The notes: generated by a model from the letters alone, not told the origin. A DNA stretch of 64,000 nt from Phycomyces blakesleeanus NRRL 1555(-) (GCF_001638985.1 NW_017265147.1:961545-1025544); one strand, 5' to 3'. Shown: positions 12,116 to 26,565, counted from the stretch's first letter. Translations and numbers: made by a program.

Positions 12116-13835
12116 ATGGTTGACAAGTAAGATAAAAACTTCTGCGTCACAACGCACACAGAGAGACAGTGTAGCTGACCTCTCTGCTTTATGACAACAG
12201 GAAAATCTTATTGCTTGGATCGGGCTTTGTTGCTGCTCCCTGTGTCGAGTATATCCTGCGTAGACCAGAAAACAAGTTGACCATCGGTAAGGAAATTTAA
12301 AGATGTGTATTCACAATTATCTGTAGCTTACTTACTATGACGCGTCAATATTCCAACTATAGCCAGCAGAAGACTCGAGAATGCTAAGGAGTTGGCCGGT
12401 CAGTTCAAGAACACTACTGCTGTCTCTTGCGATATCACCAATGACAAGGCTATTGACGAGATCGTTGCCCAGCACGATGTGATTATCAGGTAATATTGAT
12501 AGGACTGAACTTGTGGAAAGAGAGCTAGATATATATACATATATGCGTGTGTGATATAACTAAACATATATATCTAGTTTGATTCCTTATATCTACCACG
12601 CCAAGGTTATCGCTGCCGCTGTTAAGCACAAGAAGCACGTTGTCACAACCTCATACGTCTCTCCCGCTATGATGGAATATGACCAGGCGTAAGTTTAATA
12701 GACACGTGTATTTCTACCAGAACCCAATAATTAACAACATTCATGCCTAATTAGTGCTAAGGATGCTGGCATCACTGTCATGAACGAGATTGGTCTTGAT
12801 CCCGGAATTGATCACTTGTATGCTGTCCGCACTATCGACACAGTCCACAAGGAGGGTGGCAAGGTAATTATTCAAATATTAATAGCCTGTGGTTTTTGGG
12901 GTTTTGTATTAAAACATTATTTCTAGCTCAACGAGTTCATCTCTTTCTGCGGTGGTCTTCCTGCTCCTGAGGATTCCAACAACCCCTTCGGTTATAAGTT
13001 CTCTTGGTCTGCTCGCGGTGTCTTGTTGGCTTTGAAGAATACTGCCAAGTATCTCGAGAACGGAAAGGTTGTCGAAGTCAGCGGTACTGCCCTCATGGAC
13101 TCTGCCAAGGTTCTCAACACTGGCTACCCCGGTTTTGCTTTCGTTGGTTACGGTAACCGTGACTCTACTATCTACGACAAGCGTTACAACATCCCCGAGG
13201 CCACCACCATTATCCGTGGTACCATTCGTTATGATGGCTTCCCTCAATTTGTCAAAGCTCTCGTTGTTCTTGGTTTCCTGAGTGAGGATGAGCAGCCCCA
13301 TTTGTCTGCTGCCTCTAGCGAAATTGCATGGAACGAGGTTATTGGCAAGGTTGTTGGTTCCTCAGACTTGTCTGAGAACGCTCTCAAGGCCGCCATTATT
13401 GCCAAGTGCGACCTCGAGAACAACCCTCGTAAGGATCACATTCTTGATGGAATGAAGTGGGTTGGTTTCTTCTCTGACAACAAGGTTCACCGTCGTGGTA
13501 ACTTGTTGGACACTTTCTGTGCCACCCTTGAGGAGAAGATGCAGTACGAGGAAGGTGAACGTGACTTGGTTTTCTTGCAGCATCGTTTTGAGATTGAACT
13601 CAAGGACGGATCCAAGCAGACTCGTACGTCCACTTTGGTTGAATTTGGTGTTCCTGGTGGATTCAGTGCTATGGCCAAGACTGTAGGTGTTCCTTGCGGT
13701 ATTGCTGTTCAATTAATATTGGACGGTAAGCTCACAAAGACTGGTGTGATTGCCCCTATGTCTGCTGAAATCAATGATCCTATTATTGAGCTTTTGGAGA
13801 AGGAGGGTATGGGTATGGTTGAAGCCATCCTTTAA
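12116..13835 (+). CDS. LYS9: saccharopine dehydrogenase (NADP+, L-glutamate-forming)
   Basis: Catalyses the penultimate step of the fungal alpha-aminoadipate lysine pathway, condensing aminoadipate semialdehyde with glutamate to form saccharopine; it is cytosolic. Six exons are inferred: 12116-12126, 12201-12286, 12363-12489, 12578-12688, 12755-12863 and 12927-13835. They give about 450 residues, against 446 in yeast Lys9. The first exon is only 11 nt (Met-Val-Asp plus two bases). Joined to exon 2 it creates the Rossmann motif LLLGSGFVAAP. Further family landmarks are SRRLENA, the NEIGLDPGIDH active-site region, FCGGLPAPE and FGYKFSWS. The alternative ATG at 12191 lies in the intron and would be out of frame, so the micro-exon start is preferred. 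Confidence 0.95.
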
Positions 13836-14286
13836 AACTGTAAATTATGTGCCATGAATTTTTATATAATAAAATAAAATAAAATAAAATAAAATTAAAA
13901 AAAATTAAAAAATTAAAAAAATAATTGATCACATTTTTAATAATTTTGAATTTAATTAATGCCTTTTTGTCAATGGATTAATATTTATCCGGGTATCACA
14001 ATAAGACAATGGGTTTCCGTGGGACCGTATATTTCCTACGATTTCGGAGTTATAATGTCTGCCATTTATTACAGCGAAATCCTACCTTTCTTATGCCACA
14101 CACACTCTGTGTGGGTCGGTGACGTAGCATTTAAGTTCTTTAAGTGTAATTTTCCTTGCCCCTGCCAGAATATGAGGAATAATTTTATGACATAACAAAT
14201 TTTTTTTTAAAGTTCCTTTCTACCCATATTCACCCTTTTTATCCCGATTTTTTTTTGTTTACCTTTTCTTCCCCTTTTTTAAAAAG
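13836..14286. other. intergenic between LYS9 and IDH2
   Basis: About 450 bp holding the LYS9 3' end and the IDH2 promoter. An (AAAAT)n run lies at about 13867-13920. The 80 bases before the IDH2 ATG are T/C-rich, typical of a strongly expressed fungal gene. No gene seen. Confidence 0.6.
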
Positions 14287-16066
<1,780 letters not shown>

Positions 16067-16290
16067 ATATCCTATCCTACCCCAACCTTTCCCAGAGTCC
16101 TTGTCTCTTTAAAAGAAGACTAAAACATTGTTTTCATCATGTCCATATAGAAGCTACTTCATCAATAATAAAAAAGCAGGAATGCAACTCTTTGTACTCC
16201 TGTAAAAATCAATTCCCAGCGCGTACTTTTTTCTTTTTTGTAATTTATTATTTATTAATTGAAAAATATAAAGCATGGCTGGGATTTTGT

Positions 16291-17079
16291 TCAGAGACCA
16301 GACTTTTTGACCTTCTTGACCTTCTTGCCACCCTTCTTCTGAAAATCGCGCCAGCTGTTCACGCGCGTGTCACGCGAGGCCTCCCATTGTTTAGCTTCCT
16401 CTGCTTTTCGCTTCCTATCGACCACTGCCTCTTCGGCCTTTCGTGCCACCACACCTAGCACAACTTAAGCACGCAAAGCAAAACTATCTTTTTAATTACC
16501 TTCAGCTTCCAACTCCTTCTTCAGCATCCTCCGGCGACGAAGCTCCATTTCAATCAAAATTTCTTTAACTTTCTCACGAACTGCCGTCTGTCCATCGCGT
16601 GTCTGTAGGAATGGATAATTCTGATCGTCAACCACTGTAGCAGACTCTACTGTAACTTTATTTCTGCCATCCTCTTCCTTTTCCTCGGTGTTGACCTGTG
16701 TCTTGACTTTGTGTCCATTCGCTCTTAAAGCTTCAACTTTAGCCTCTTCTATTACTGTCAACAAAAACTTCATCCGAGTTTCGTCATTCAATTCGGACTC
16801 GGCTTTCTTCAGCATTCCAAATGCCTCCTCTGCACGCTCATGCTTCACTTTGTCAGGATGAATCATCAAACTCTTTTTGCGGTACGATGCCTTGATGGCT
16901 TTGATCTCTGGACGATTGTAAGGCAATTCGAGGATGGCAAAGGGGTCGAGTTTAAAGCATTGAAGTACACGTTCAATCTCGAGTTGTTTTTCTGCTTGTG
17001 AAAAGTATCGATCGAGATCGAGATCTGTTTCCAAAGGAGCCGTATTAAGTTTAGAGGTTGCTGGTGTGGGATCTGCCAT
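16291..17079 (-). CDS. DNAJC8: J-domain protein, DNAJC8/Spf31-type splicing factor
   Basis: Two exons (17079-16500 and 16454-16291) give 247 residues, close to human DNAJC8 at 253. The J domain covers roughly residues 45-110 and has the diagnostic HPD within SLMIHPDKVKHERA. The charged C-terminal half carries AKQWEASRDTRVNSWRDFQ, the conserved tail signature of DNAJC8, followed by a lysine-rich end. Family members associate with the spliceosome (Spf31 in fission yeast). The 46-bp intron (16499-16455) has good GT and AG borders. The gene is convergent with IDH2, with about 220 bp between stop codons, and shares a 1.1-kb divergent intergenic region with PRP40. Confidence 0.92.
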
Positions 17080-18193
17080 GTTCGAAAGTTTTTTAAAAAA
17101 AAGTCTACCAACGGAGAGAGTAAGAGAGCAGGTGTAGAAGGGGGAAGAAAGGCAAACGCATTTTTATGTGACTGCTTAGAGCGTAATTCTTTATCGCAAA
17201 ATAGGGAAAGGGAGCAAGAGATTGAAATGAAAAGTTGTAGTTGTTTAAACCTTTAATAAATATGTAGATCGACAAAAGGGTTTATTTGAAATACTCACCA
17301 AATTGCACAAGCTCCAAAAATATCAACTCACTATAAAGCAGGCACACTCTCTCTTTGTGAAAACATCAAAAAGCTATTTTATTATATAGTGCTTTATATA
17401 AGAGATGTTTGTAATTTTCTATCATTGTGTTAAATAGTATATTTATATATACACTTTTTTTTTGTTCCCTTTCTTAATAGGCAAAAGAACAAAAGAAAAC
17501 GGAGGTTTCTACGGCTGAATACATTAGCGGCCATTATCCGAAACTGTACCGCTTGTTATGGTATTTTGCAATACATAAAGCTGGTAAATTGCGGAAAATA
17601 CCCATCTATCCAGTTTGCTGAAAAAAGCACAATGAATGATGAAAATTGCAAATTCAAGTTTTTTTAAATTTTATTGTGTTTTGTAAATTGAATTTTAATA
17701 TGAGAAATTACACCTTTTGATGTACACGAATATTCTAATCAAACGAAAATTATAATCTACTTGACCCATGTGCAGGGCATCATCATCTTAATACGTTCTA
17801 CACATATTTATAAATACTTTAAAAATATTTTTTGTTTTGACATTGTAAAAGCAGAATTTTCAAAATATAAAAGGTTTACAAAATGAAAATTCCAGCTCGA
17901 GAATTACAACGGGAAGAGTCCTGAGATTAATATTCAAAATTCTTGTAAACTATATGCGTGCTTCTTACACATTATTCAAAAATCCTCTCAGTACATCGGC
18001 GGCTAAATAAGGTTATCCTAAATATATCTCCGACAATTACCAGGTGAATCAACCTCTTGCCACAAGTGGCTTGCAGAGCTTACTCCGCAGCCGGCGGCCG
18101 CCCCTTTCAACTTTATTGAATCACGTGAGTTAGATTTGCAGTATTTTCAGCCTGAGCATTCAATTATACACCATCCATTGCTTTCCTGTCAAC
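17080..18193. other. divergent intergenic region DNAJC8/PRP40
   Basis: About 1.1 kb, AT-rich except for a GC-rich patch at about 18075-18105 containing GCCGGCGGCCGCC. A TCACGTGA palindrome at 18121-18128 lies 66 bp before the PRP40 start. No gene seen. Confidence 0.5.
18121..18128. promoter_or_regulatory. TCACGTGA palindrome (E-box) upstream of PRP40
   Basis: An 8-bp perfect palindrome with the CACGTG core bound by bHLH factors of the Cbf1/Pho4/SREBP type, placed just upstream of the PRP40 ATG. An identical octamer occurs at 38397-38404 upstream of FCP1. Function is inferred from the motif only. Confidence 0.35.
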
Positions 18194-21111
18194 ATGTACA
18201 GACCTCCATCCGCATCATTTCCACCTGGGGCTGTAAGTTCTCTCTCCAATCTTCGCCAAAAAATGCTTACACTTTTTAAATTCATAGTATGGTGGTCCCC
18301 AATCGCCAGTTGTAGGAGGTCCTCATCCTCCTGGAGGTGGATCGCCCTGGCCAAGACCGCCACCTCATCAATCCGGTCCTCCTACCACAGGCGTGAGTTT
18401 ATATATTAAAATCATACTAAACATTTATACATGAATGAAACAATAACAAAAAAAAACGCTTACATACATATCTATCTATTTTGTAGCCGATTTGGAAAGA
18501 ACATCACACACCAGAGGGAAAAAAATATTGGTTTAATACAACTACACGACAGAGTACGTGGGAAAAACCTGAAGAACTGTTGACTCCAGAAGAGAAGGCA
18601 TTGATGAGTTGTCCTTGGAAGGAATATACCACACCCGAAGGGAAAAAGTACTACAGCAATTCTCAAACTAAGGAAACTACATGGCAGATCCCACCTGAAT
18701 ACAAAGGTAAAATAAACATAAAAATAAAAAGGAAAATTTGCTTTGTCGTATTGATTATTATTATTTTCATTAAAAAAATAAACAAATTGATATTTTTGTA
18801 GAACAATTAGAAAAGGCCCAACAGGCAAAGGAGAAGGCAGAGGCAGAAGCGTAAGTAAATTATAAATACTATTTTATATGTATAAATATGTATTTAAAAG
18901 AAGCTTATTTAAAATTAAGCAGAAGGCTGTATTGTTATAATTATGATTTTTTTATTCTTACATTTAATAACCTTTGTATGTATTTTGTGAATATAGTAAG
19001 ACCAATCCTGCTACTAACAGCTCTGCAACCCCAGCTGTAGCTTCAACCACGACTAACACTCAACCAGAAGTTGAAAAAACATATCGAGTCCGTCAACCAC
19101 TTCCTAGCGCAGCTCTTATGGCACAAACACCAGCTGTCGAATTTGCTACACGTGAAGAAGCTGAAAAGGCATTCTTTAAACTTTTAAAGGAAACTGTAAG
19201 TTTAATAACCCTTCCTTTTTTGTTTGGAAACAACTGTCTTGATATTTATCTACATATATATATGCTTACTTTAGAATGTAAAATCTGATTGGACATGGGA
19301 ACAAGCAATGAGAGCAATTATTACAAATCCTCTCTACAGATCTCTTAAAACAGTTGCTGAACGAAAGGCCGCTTTCCATGCTTATGCAGAAAGAGAAGCT
19401 AGACGTGAGCGCGTAAGTTTTTTTTTTAAAAAAGTTTACTTGATGATATTTAGATTTCAAATCAAATATAAACGTGATTTTGCATATTTATATAAAAACA
19501 GGAATTGAGGGAAGAGCGCGAACAAAAACATAGATCAGCATTCATTCACATGCTGGAAAATAACAAAGCCATCAAACCATATACTCGCTTCAAGAGTGCT
19601 TTAAAAATTCTCGCCAACCAACCAGCATTTCAACAAATCAAATCTGACCAACAACGTGAACAATACTTTAATGAGTATGTAGAAGGGTTGCAACGTCGTG
19701 AGAAAGACAGAATGAGAGATCTTCGCAAGAGTAGCATGGATAGATTTGCTGAACTGCTAAGAGACACTCCAGAAATTACCTACGAGACCGAGTGGAGAAA
19801 TGCTCAAAAGATTTATATGAAATTACCCGCTTTGGAAGACCCAAAGACATTTGAAGGCATGGATATTTTGGATTTCCTTTCTGTATATGAGGAGCACAGT
19901 CGTCTTCTTTGGGAACCTGTTTTAGCAGATTTGAGCAAAAGAGCACGCGATAAGAAGCGAAAAGAGAGAAAAGCTAGAGATGGATTTAAGGTAAGCTCTA
20001 CATATTTATATGGGGACACATCAAAAGGATTGGGTTGTCAGTCTGGCTTTAACGGGTTTTGTAGGCCTTGTTGAAGGAACAATTAGATCAGAGCCACATA
20101 AATGCTCTTACTTTGTGGAAGGAACTTTATCCTCATATTAAAGACGACCCACGTTACACTGGACTTCTTGGTTTACCCCAGTCTACACCAATTGATCTTT
20201 TCTGGGACCTTATATACGACCTCGAAGAGCATTTACATTATCAAAAGAAGGTGGTTTATGACGTATTAAAGGTAATGTACTGTATAAAAATTTAGCGTGT
20301 ACTGTACCATTGAAGCTCATGTGAATTACAGCGACGTGAATTTGAGGTGACTCTGGAGACACCTTTTGAAACATTCCGCGATCTCGTAGCACAGGACGAA
20401 AGTGGACATAGTATCCCAGAAAATAACTTGATGATAATATATGAACATGTAAGCTCCAAAATTACTCCGAATGAAGGCTTGCTATTTATCTGTTATTTTG
20501 TATATACTCTTTAGCTAAAAAATAAGGCAGTTATTAAGCAAAAGGAAGAAAGACGTCGACAGGAGAGAAAGCTGCGACGAAAGATGGACAATTTGCGACA
20601 TGTTATGAAATATATTGAGACACCGATTGGAGTTGAGGAGACCTGGGAGTCTGTCCGACCACGGCTCCAGGATCTTCCAGAGTATAAGGATATTGATGAT
20701 GAACAGATATGCATAGAAGTATTTGATAAGTTTATCAAACGTCTCAAGGTAATTCTTTTTTTTTTATAATAATATAGGAATTTGGCGTATCAACTTGTGT
20801 GCATTATTTAGGAGAAGCAAAGCGGACAAGATGAAGAAGAAGACGAAGAAGGTATTATTAGAGAAGAAGAAGAAGTGATGCACAACAGATATCGCAGATC
20901 GCACAGTCGTGGGCCTGGTAGGCACAACCGACACGGTGAACGGGAAAGTGATCACGGTATGAGTGATGATGAGCGCCTGAGAAAGAGAAAGAGGGCGAGA
21001 CACACAGGAAGACCAACCGAATACGATCAACCTATGGACTCTGGTCGTGTAAGTGCTGAAGAAGGAGATGCACTGGATCAATACGAAAATGATCCTCGTC
21101 GCCAACATTAA
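18194..21111 (+). CDS. PRP40: U1 snRNP-associated pre-mRNA processing factor Prp40
   Basis: Links the 5' splice-site complex to branch-point proteins and to the polymerase II CTD. Eleven exons: 18194-18232, 18288-18392, 18487-18706, 18802-18850, 18997-19195, 19275-19412, 19502-19990, 20065-20271, 20332-20448, 20515-20748 and 20812-21111. They give 698 residues. A Pro/Gly-rich leader is followed by two tandem WW domains (about 49-80 and 90-121; [19 protein letters not shown] and [19 protein letters not shown]). FF domains then start near residue 190 ([12 protein letters not shown], then [11 protein letters not shown], then [10 protein letters not shown]). The tail is charged and rich in Arg/Asp/Glu. 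Domain order and length match Prp40/PRPF40. All phases close. Confidence 0.95.
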
Positions 21112-21752
21112 AAAAAAGAATATTGAGTATAGTAATAATAATAAAAAAAAGAATAATTTACAAACCTTACAAGGAAAATGACGATTGATAATTCAAATCT
21201 TGTAATTCATTAACTATTAAAAACGCATATTTCATATACACAGTAAAATATAAGTAATATATATATATATTCATAAAAGTTCATTCAATCCAAAAGAAAT
21301 ACTCATTTGTTTATTCGCCAATGAATTTAAACAAATATCATCCAATCAAATCTGATAATTAAAGTCGTACAATAATACAATTGGCAAACACGAAACTTTA
21401 TTTTGCACAACTAAAAATTACCCGATAGAAAAAAAAGGCGATTTGTGTACTTTGTTCTAAAATACTGACTCCGATATGAACTAATTGTCCTTTTTTTTCT
21501 CTTTCACTTTTTTTTTGCTTACGTCACAATAAAAATGTGGTGCAAACAGCGAAAATTGTGCTCGTCAAGGTCACTATAAAAGGATAATGAAGCTCATTGC
21601 TTCTTTTCTCATTTGGACATAGCTTACCTTTTAATAAAAGGTCGTCGTCTTTATTTGTAAGAGGATCGAGCCTTTAAGTAGTTCGGTTACATTATCTTCG
21701 TTTTTTCCTCATTTCTGCTAACTGCTGTGCTTGTGATTCAAAGAGCATTAAC
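21112..21752. other. intergenic between PRP40 and PNUTS-like gene
   Basis: About 640 bp, AT-rich, with the PRP40 3' end and the promoter of the next gene. No gene seen. Confidence 0.6.
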
Positions 21753-24489
21753 ATGTCCACAAGCTGCAATGGTAAGATAGCTTACATCCTTGTTTCCCAC
21801 ACCTCCTATAGACATCAGCCTTTTTTTCTGTTTTTTTTTCTCTCCTCCAATTATACTTTATTATTATTTTTACATGTTAATATTCAGAGCACTAGTTAGT
21901 ACTTTTACACATTCGGACGAGAAATCAATGATTGGATGAACCATCCAGAATTGAAAAAAAAAGAAGAAAGTGAAAATATATAGCCTCTATATCGTTATTA
22001 GCCAAGTTTTCGGGCTGGGGATGCCTTTGTTTTATTATGGACCAAACTGAGAAACCAAAAACTCGGATATATATATATATATATGTGTATATATGTATAT
22101 ATATCCTTTCTTCTTATTCTCTGTGTGTAAATATGTATATATGTTTCTATACATCTCTATCTCTGTATATATACATGTATATATACATACACATATAAAT
22201 ATACACGCATACACACACATATATATATATATGTGTGTGTGTGTATACATACCTCTATATCTTCAAGCGTTTTGTTAGTTTGGCACTGATTGACGTTGCC
22301 TTTCACAATCACGCGTTCTTGTTATTAACCACTCTTTCTTTCTGCTTGTCTGCAGATTCAAACGGATCTCTCACCCAAAAACAACAAGAACTCTTGGATA
22401 TTTACTGTCAAGGTGCAACAGAAGCAACCGAAGATCAGGTAAAAAGCAAGAATTTAATTGATACTTACAGATTTGATGAAATAGTATCAAGAAATATTTA
22501 TCATCATAATATATTTACAATTAATGGATTATACAATGCTATCGATTCATTATTCACAAAACATACACGCACTTATACATACATACATAAATACATATAT
22601 ATGTGGACACATATAGATTACTTATTTTTCATACCTCTTGATCTGCCCTCGTTCTCTGGTACATTACCCAAATTTTTGGCATATTCTTCAATAATATATT
22701 AATATCTTTTAAAGATTTCCGATTGGTTTTACAAAAGATTTTCCAACCTAGAAAACAAGTCCAAAAATAAAAGCAAAACTCAAGATGGTAAAAGAGAAGA
22801 ATATTGGAATTGTACATCACAGGGTTTCATGTGGAGCAATTCAAAGATGTGCTATATAAATATTAATATTATCTTTATGTGAAAAAAAAACAAACAAACA
22901 AAAACCAACAGATTCAACCGAGCAGTCTCAAGAACAACAACTGAACATAATATCCTGTGGATTACAGGAAGGATTGATGACCACTATGCGTAAATCCAGA
23001 GATTTTAGCCAAAAGATTTCCCAGGGCTTGCCAAATAAGGATTCTGATGATCTATCTCCTGGACTCAACTCAACTAAAGATAAATCCGATCTTTGTAAAA
23101 AGTATTTTAACTCTGTATTAGCCATTGTGCTGAACGCGGCCAAATATTCTATCAAAGGACCAGTTATTGAACTTGTCCAGTCATTAAGGGACGGGATAAT
23201 GACACAGACCCAGTTGACACAATTTATGGATACAATCCCATTTGCAAATGACACAATTCAACGTATGGGGATCCTCGGTGTGATGGGATCCACTGACATA
23301 CCAGAAATACTCAATGGGTAAGGCAACAGGATCAACATTCTTTTTTTTTTTTTTTTGACAAAACTCATTCAATTGTAATTAATATGTTACTATCTTCGAT
23401 TTCTATTGTAGATTGGCAGATTACTCTATTGTTAGTGAGACAATAGCACGTTGGTTGGTTGAGGCATCAAATGTTTGGTACATTAGCACCATTGTTCCAA
23501 TGTTGCATGTAAGTATTAATTATACATATGCATATATATATATATATGTGTGTGTATGTGTGGATATAACTGAACATTTGGATATAACTAATCAAGCTGA
23601 TTTCCAATCTAGATTCTCGATCATATTCCATTCAAATGGACTAGTATTAATAATGCCAACCTAAAATCTATAATATTGGATATATCCAAAAAAGCCTCTC
23701 GAATTTCAGAAGTACTCCAAAAGATGCCCGGAAATACCGAAACTATTATGGAGGACAACAAAGGCAATTTTTATACAACATAATCGAAACGAATGCAAGA
23801 GTTTAATTATATATATATATGTGTGTGTAAATTGAAATTATCTAGATAACAAATTTGTTCTGCAAGAGACCCTCAGATTTCTCTGCAAATATTCAATTAT
23901 GGAGAAAGGTAAGATTTTGAACTCGTTTAGATTCAAAGATTTTTTTGGCTATTGTTTTTACGGGAGCAAAAAAAAAAAAGAAAGAATCAAAACGGAACAA
24001 ATTCAATAAAATTCAGACACATAAAAAATAATCCTATTTCATCTGTCTATCATGTTCATCTTATATATATTTATATATATATATTCTCTAATCACACAAA
24101 AAAGACTATAAAAAAAGCATTGAAAGGCAAGTTCCTTTTTTTTACAAGGCAGACTTTATGCATGCTAATAACATATAAATCTCCGATTAAACAGCAAGAA
24201 TATTTCCAAAATCCAGGCCAAACCACCTACACCTAAACCAACATCTGCAATAGTTCCACCAAAAAGCCCTTTATTAAACCAACCTATTGAAAATAATTCA
24301 AAAAATTTAACTGAAACTTCCCCGATAACACCTTTAGTTACATCGGCCACACCCACAGCACCTGCAGCAATGCTTTCTAGTGCCCAATTATCAGTTCCAG
24401 TCCCAGTACAAACTCCGATTCCCACTCAAACTCAGGCTCAGGCTCAAGCTCAGGCTCAAGCTCAGGCTCAGGCTCAGGCTCAGGCTCAA

Positions 24490-24530
<41 letters not shown>

Positions 24531-24549
24531 AGCTCAAGCTCAAGCTCAA

Positions 24550-24596
<47 letters not shown>

Positions 24597-24609
24597 AGCT
24601 CAAGCTCAA

Positions 24610-24656
<47 letters not shown>

Positions 24657-25964
24657 AGCTCAGGCTCAAGCTCAGGCTCAGGCTCAGGCTCAGGCACAAC
24701 CACAACCACAACCACAACCACAACCACAACCACAACCACAGGCACAGGCACATCAACCGACACAGCAGCAGCAGCAGCAGCAGCAACAATCACAGCCACA
24801 AGCTCAGGTTCAGCAGCAAGCTCAGGTTCAGGCTCTAGCTCAAGCTCAAGCTCAACAAATCCAATCTCCTCCAGCTACCGCAAACCCTCAGACACAAGTG
24901 GGTCAAACGATTACAAGAGGTAAGTTGACAGTGATTTTTTTATTTAGAATATTTAATTTTAGAAGGATAATTAAACTTCAATAGCTCTAACGTAAATCTA
25001 TCTACATATTTACTTTTTTTTTTCTACTACAGGAGACAATCCACCCAAAGTAATAATCATTGGAAAATACAGTGCTGTTTTACTTACTATTACTATTATT
25101 TACCTAGGATACAGTAAGAAAAACAGCTCGCCTTGCTTTGTCTAGTGAACCTCCTCAGAAACCTCAAGCCCAGGCCATCATAGATACCGACTTTTTTAAA
25201 TCTATTTCTGGTCCTCCAAAGCCAAAGAAGATACCTGTTCCAAGGCAAGTATATAATATATACACACATGCATATATATATATATTTATATGCAAAATAC
25301 TAGCATATATTAATACGTTTATATCTTGTAAATATTATTTGTATTACAGAGTCATGTCAATCGGATCAACTGGAGCTAGGAATTCGGCCCAATTTAATCT
25401 AGATGACATCTTGGGACCTGACCCAGGGGCTGGAAGTGTTCGAAGTGCGATTGAATCCACCCAAACTCCTTCTACACGTCCTCGCAAAAGAGTTCGTTTT
25501 GCTGAAGATTACCGCTTGGTTGAAATACGCGAATACGAGAAGAATCCTGCTGAATGGCTTTGGGTATGTTTGCCCGAATATTGTCGATATTAAAGCAGGA
25601 ATAGTGATATTAAATCGATATTCTTTACTTTCTATAGAACGGACTTCATGAAGGATCTCAGGTAAACTCGATGACCGATTGTTATGGCAACCAATATTCC
25701 GCCGCAACTATTGCCTGGTACAGCCCTCGCCCTGTGGAATTACCTGAAGATTATCAAATACCTATCAAAAAAGAATCCCCGGAAGCGGCTATTGAGATGC
25801 AGAGAGAGGAAGGATGCTTGGCTGCAATCTACATTAGTGACCGACACATCCCGCCTTCTCCAGCAGAACATATAGATATGACTCCTTATAATCCAGCAAC
25901 TCCTGTTTCTATTATCCCACTTACCGATTGCTATTCTGATGTGGTTAACGGTGATTTCTCATAG
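21753..25964 (+). CDS. PNUTS / LUMINIDEPENDENS-like PP1 regulatory subunit, (Gln-Ala)-rich
   Basis: Thirteen exons: 21753-21771, 22356-22438, 22715-22787, 22912-23317, 23412-23508, 23613-23763, 23846-23908, 24105-24126, 24195-24919, 25033-25049, 25108-25244, 25350-25563 and 25638-25964. They give 777 residues with every phase closing. Residues 10-60 resemble a homeodomain ([13 protein letters not shown], then ISDWFYKRF). About 190-275 resembles the TFIIS N-terminal LW domain ([19 protein letters not shown]). Residues 385-472 are a (Gln-Ala)44 tract followed by Gln-Pro and poly-Gln. A PP1-docking RVxF motif, [15 protein letters not shown], lies at about 643-657. Homeobox-like, LW and RVxF together recall plant LUMINIDEPENDENS and, in part, animal PNUTS and fission yeast Ppn1, the phosphatase arm of the cleavage/polyadenylation machinery. 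That role is inferred. Introns 6, 8 and 11 use GC donors; exons 8 and 10 are 22 and 17 nt. Confidence 0.75.
24433..24696 (+). repeat. hexanucleotide repeat (CARGCT)44 coding (Gln-Ala)44
   Basis: Forty-four units of CAGGCT or CAAGCT in frame inside the PNUTS-like gene (the last unit ends GCA). It is followed by a CAACCA run coding Gln-Pro and by a short CAG run (about 24764-24786). CAG and CAA are interspersed irregularly. Five of the six reading frames stay open, so long antisense and shifted frames here are artefacts. Confidence 0.97.
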
Positions 25965-26565
25965 TCAGCAGTAAAACTCACTCATATATATATATATATA
26001 CATATACATATACACACACCTACACCTAAACCTACACCTAAACCTACACGCGCTCACACAAAATCACAAACATATGCATCCAATTTATCTGAAAATCCCA
26101 TAAAAAAAGAAGACATAAAAATGAATAATACGTGTGCTTAAAATGTACACAGATATGTATGTAATTCAGTTTCGACATTATATTTTATTTTTACAGTAAA
26201 AAGATTTTTTTTTCTACTTTTCTACTTACAACCAGTCTTGACTTTCAGAGGGGGACGGAGTTTTTCATGGTTATGTTTCATGGTATAAATAAATTAGAAA
26301 TAAAGTATATTTAATACAATTTCAACATGTTTTGAATTTACAAAAAAAAAGAAAGAAATACTTTGATATTAATTGCTGATTATATATGTATATACGAGTG
26401 TTGAAAGCAATAGCGTGAGGACGTTTATTATACAATGGTGAAGTGGGAATTTTTTTTTAAAAAAAGAAAGAAAGCAACAAAGAAAGAGGGGTGAACAGAG
26501 AAATATATATGCAGGGAGATAGTATATCATATGAAATACATGCATATGTCAAAATAATTGACATC
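25965..26565. other. convergent intergenic region
   Basis: Lies between the 3' ends of the PNUTS-like gene and MMM1. Contains TA and CA dinucleotide runs (25983-26016) and a short CCTACACCTAAA tandem repeat (26017-26052). No gene seen. Confidence 0.6.

Noticed and set aside
13362..13712. Antisense frames over LYS9 exon 6
   Set aside because: Caused by strong codon bias in LYS9; no support on the minus strand.
24377..24838. Several long frames rich in Leu-Ser, Glu-Pro or Leu-Arg
   Set aside because: They are the other frames of the (CARGCT)44 array; only the Gln-Ala frame joins flanking exons in phase.
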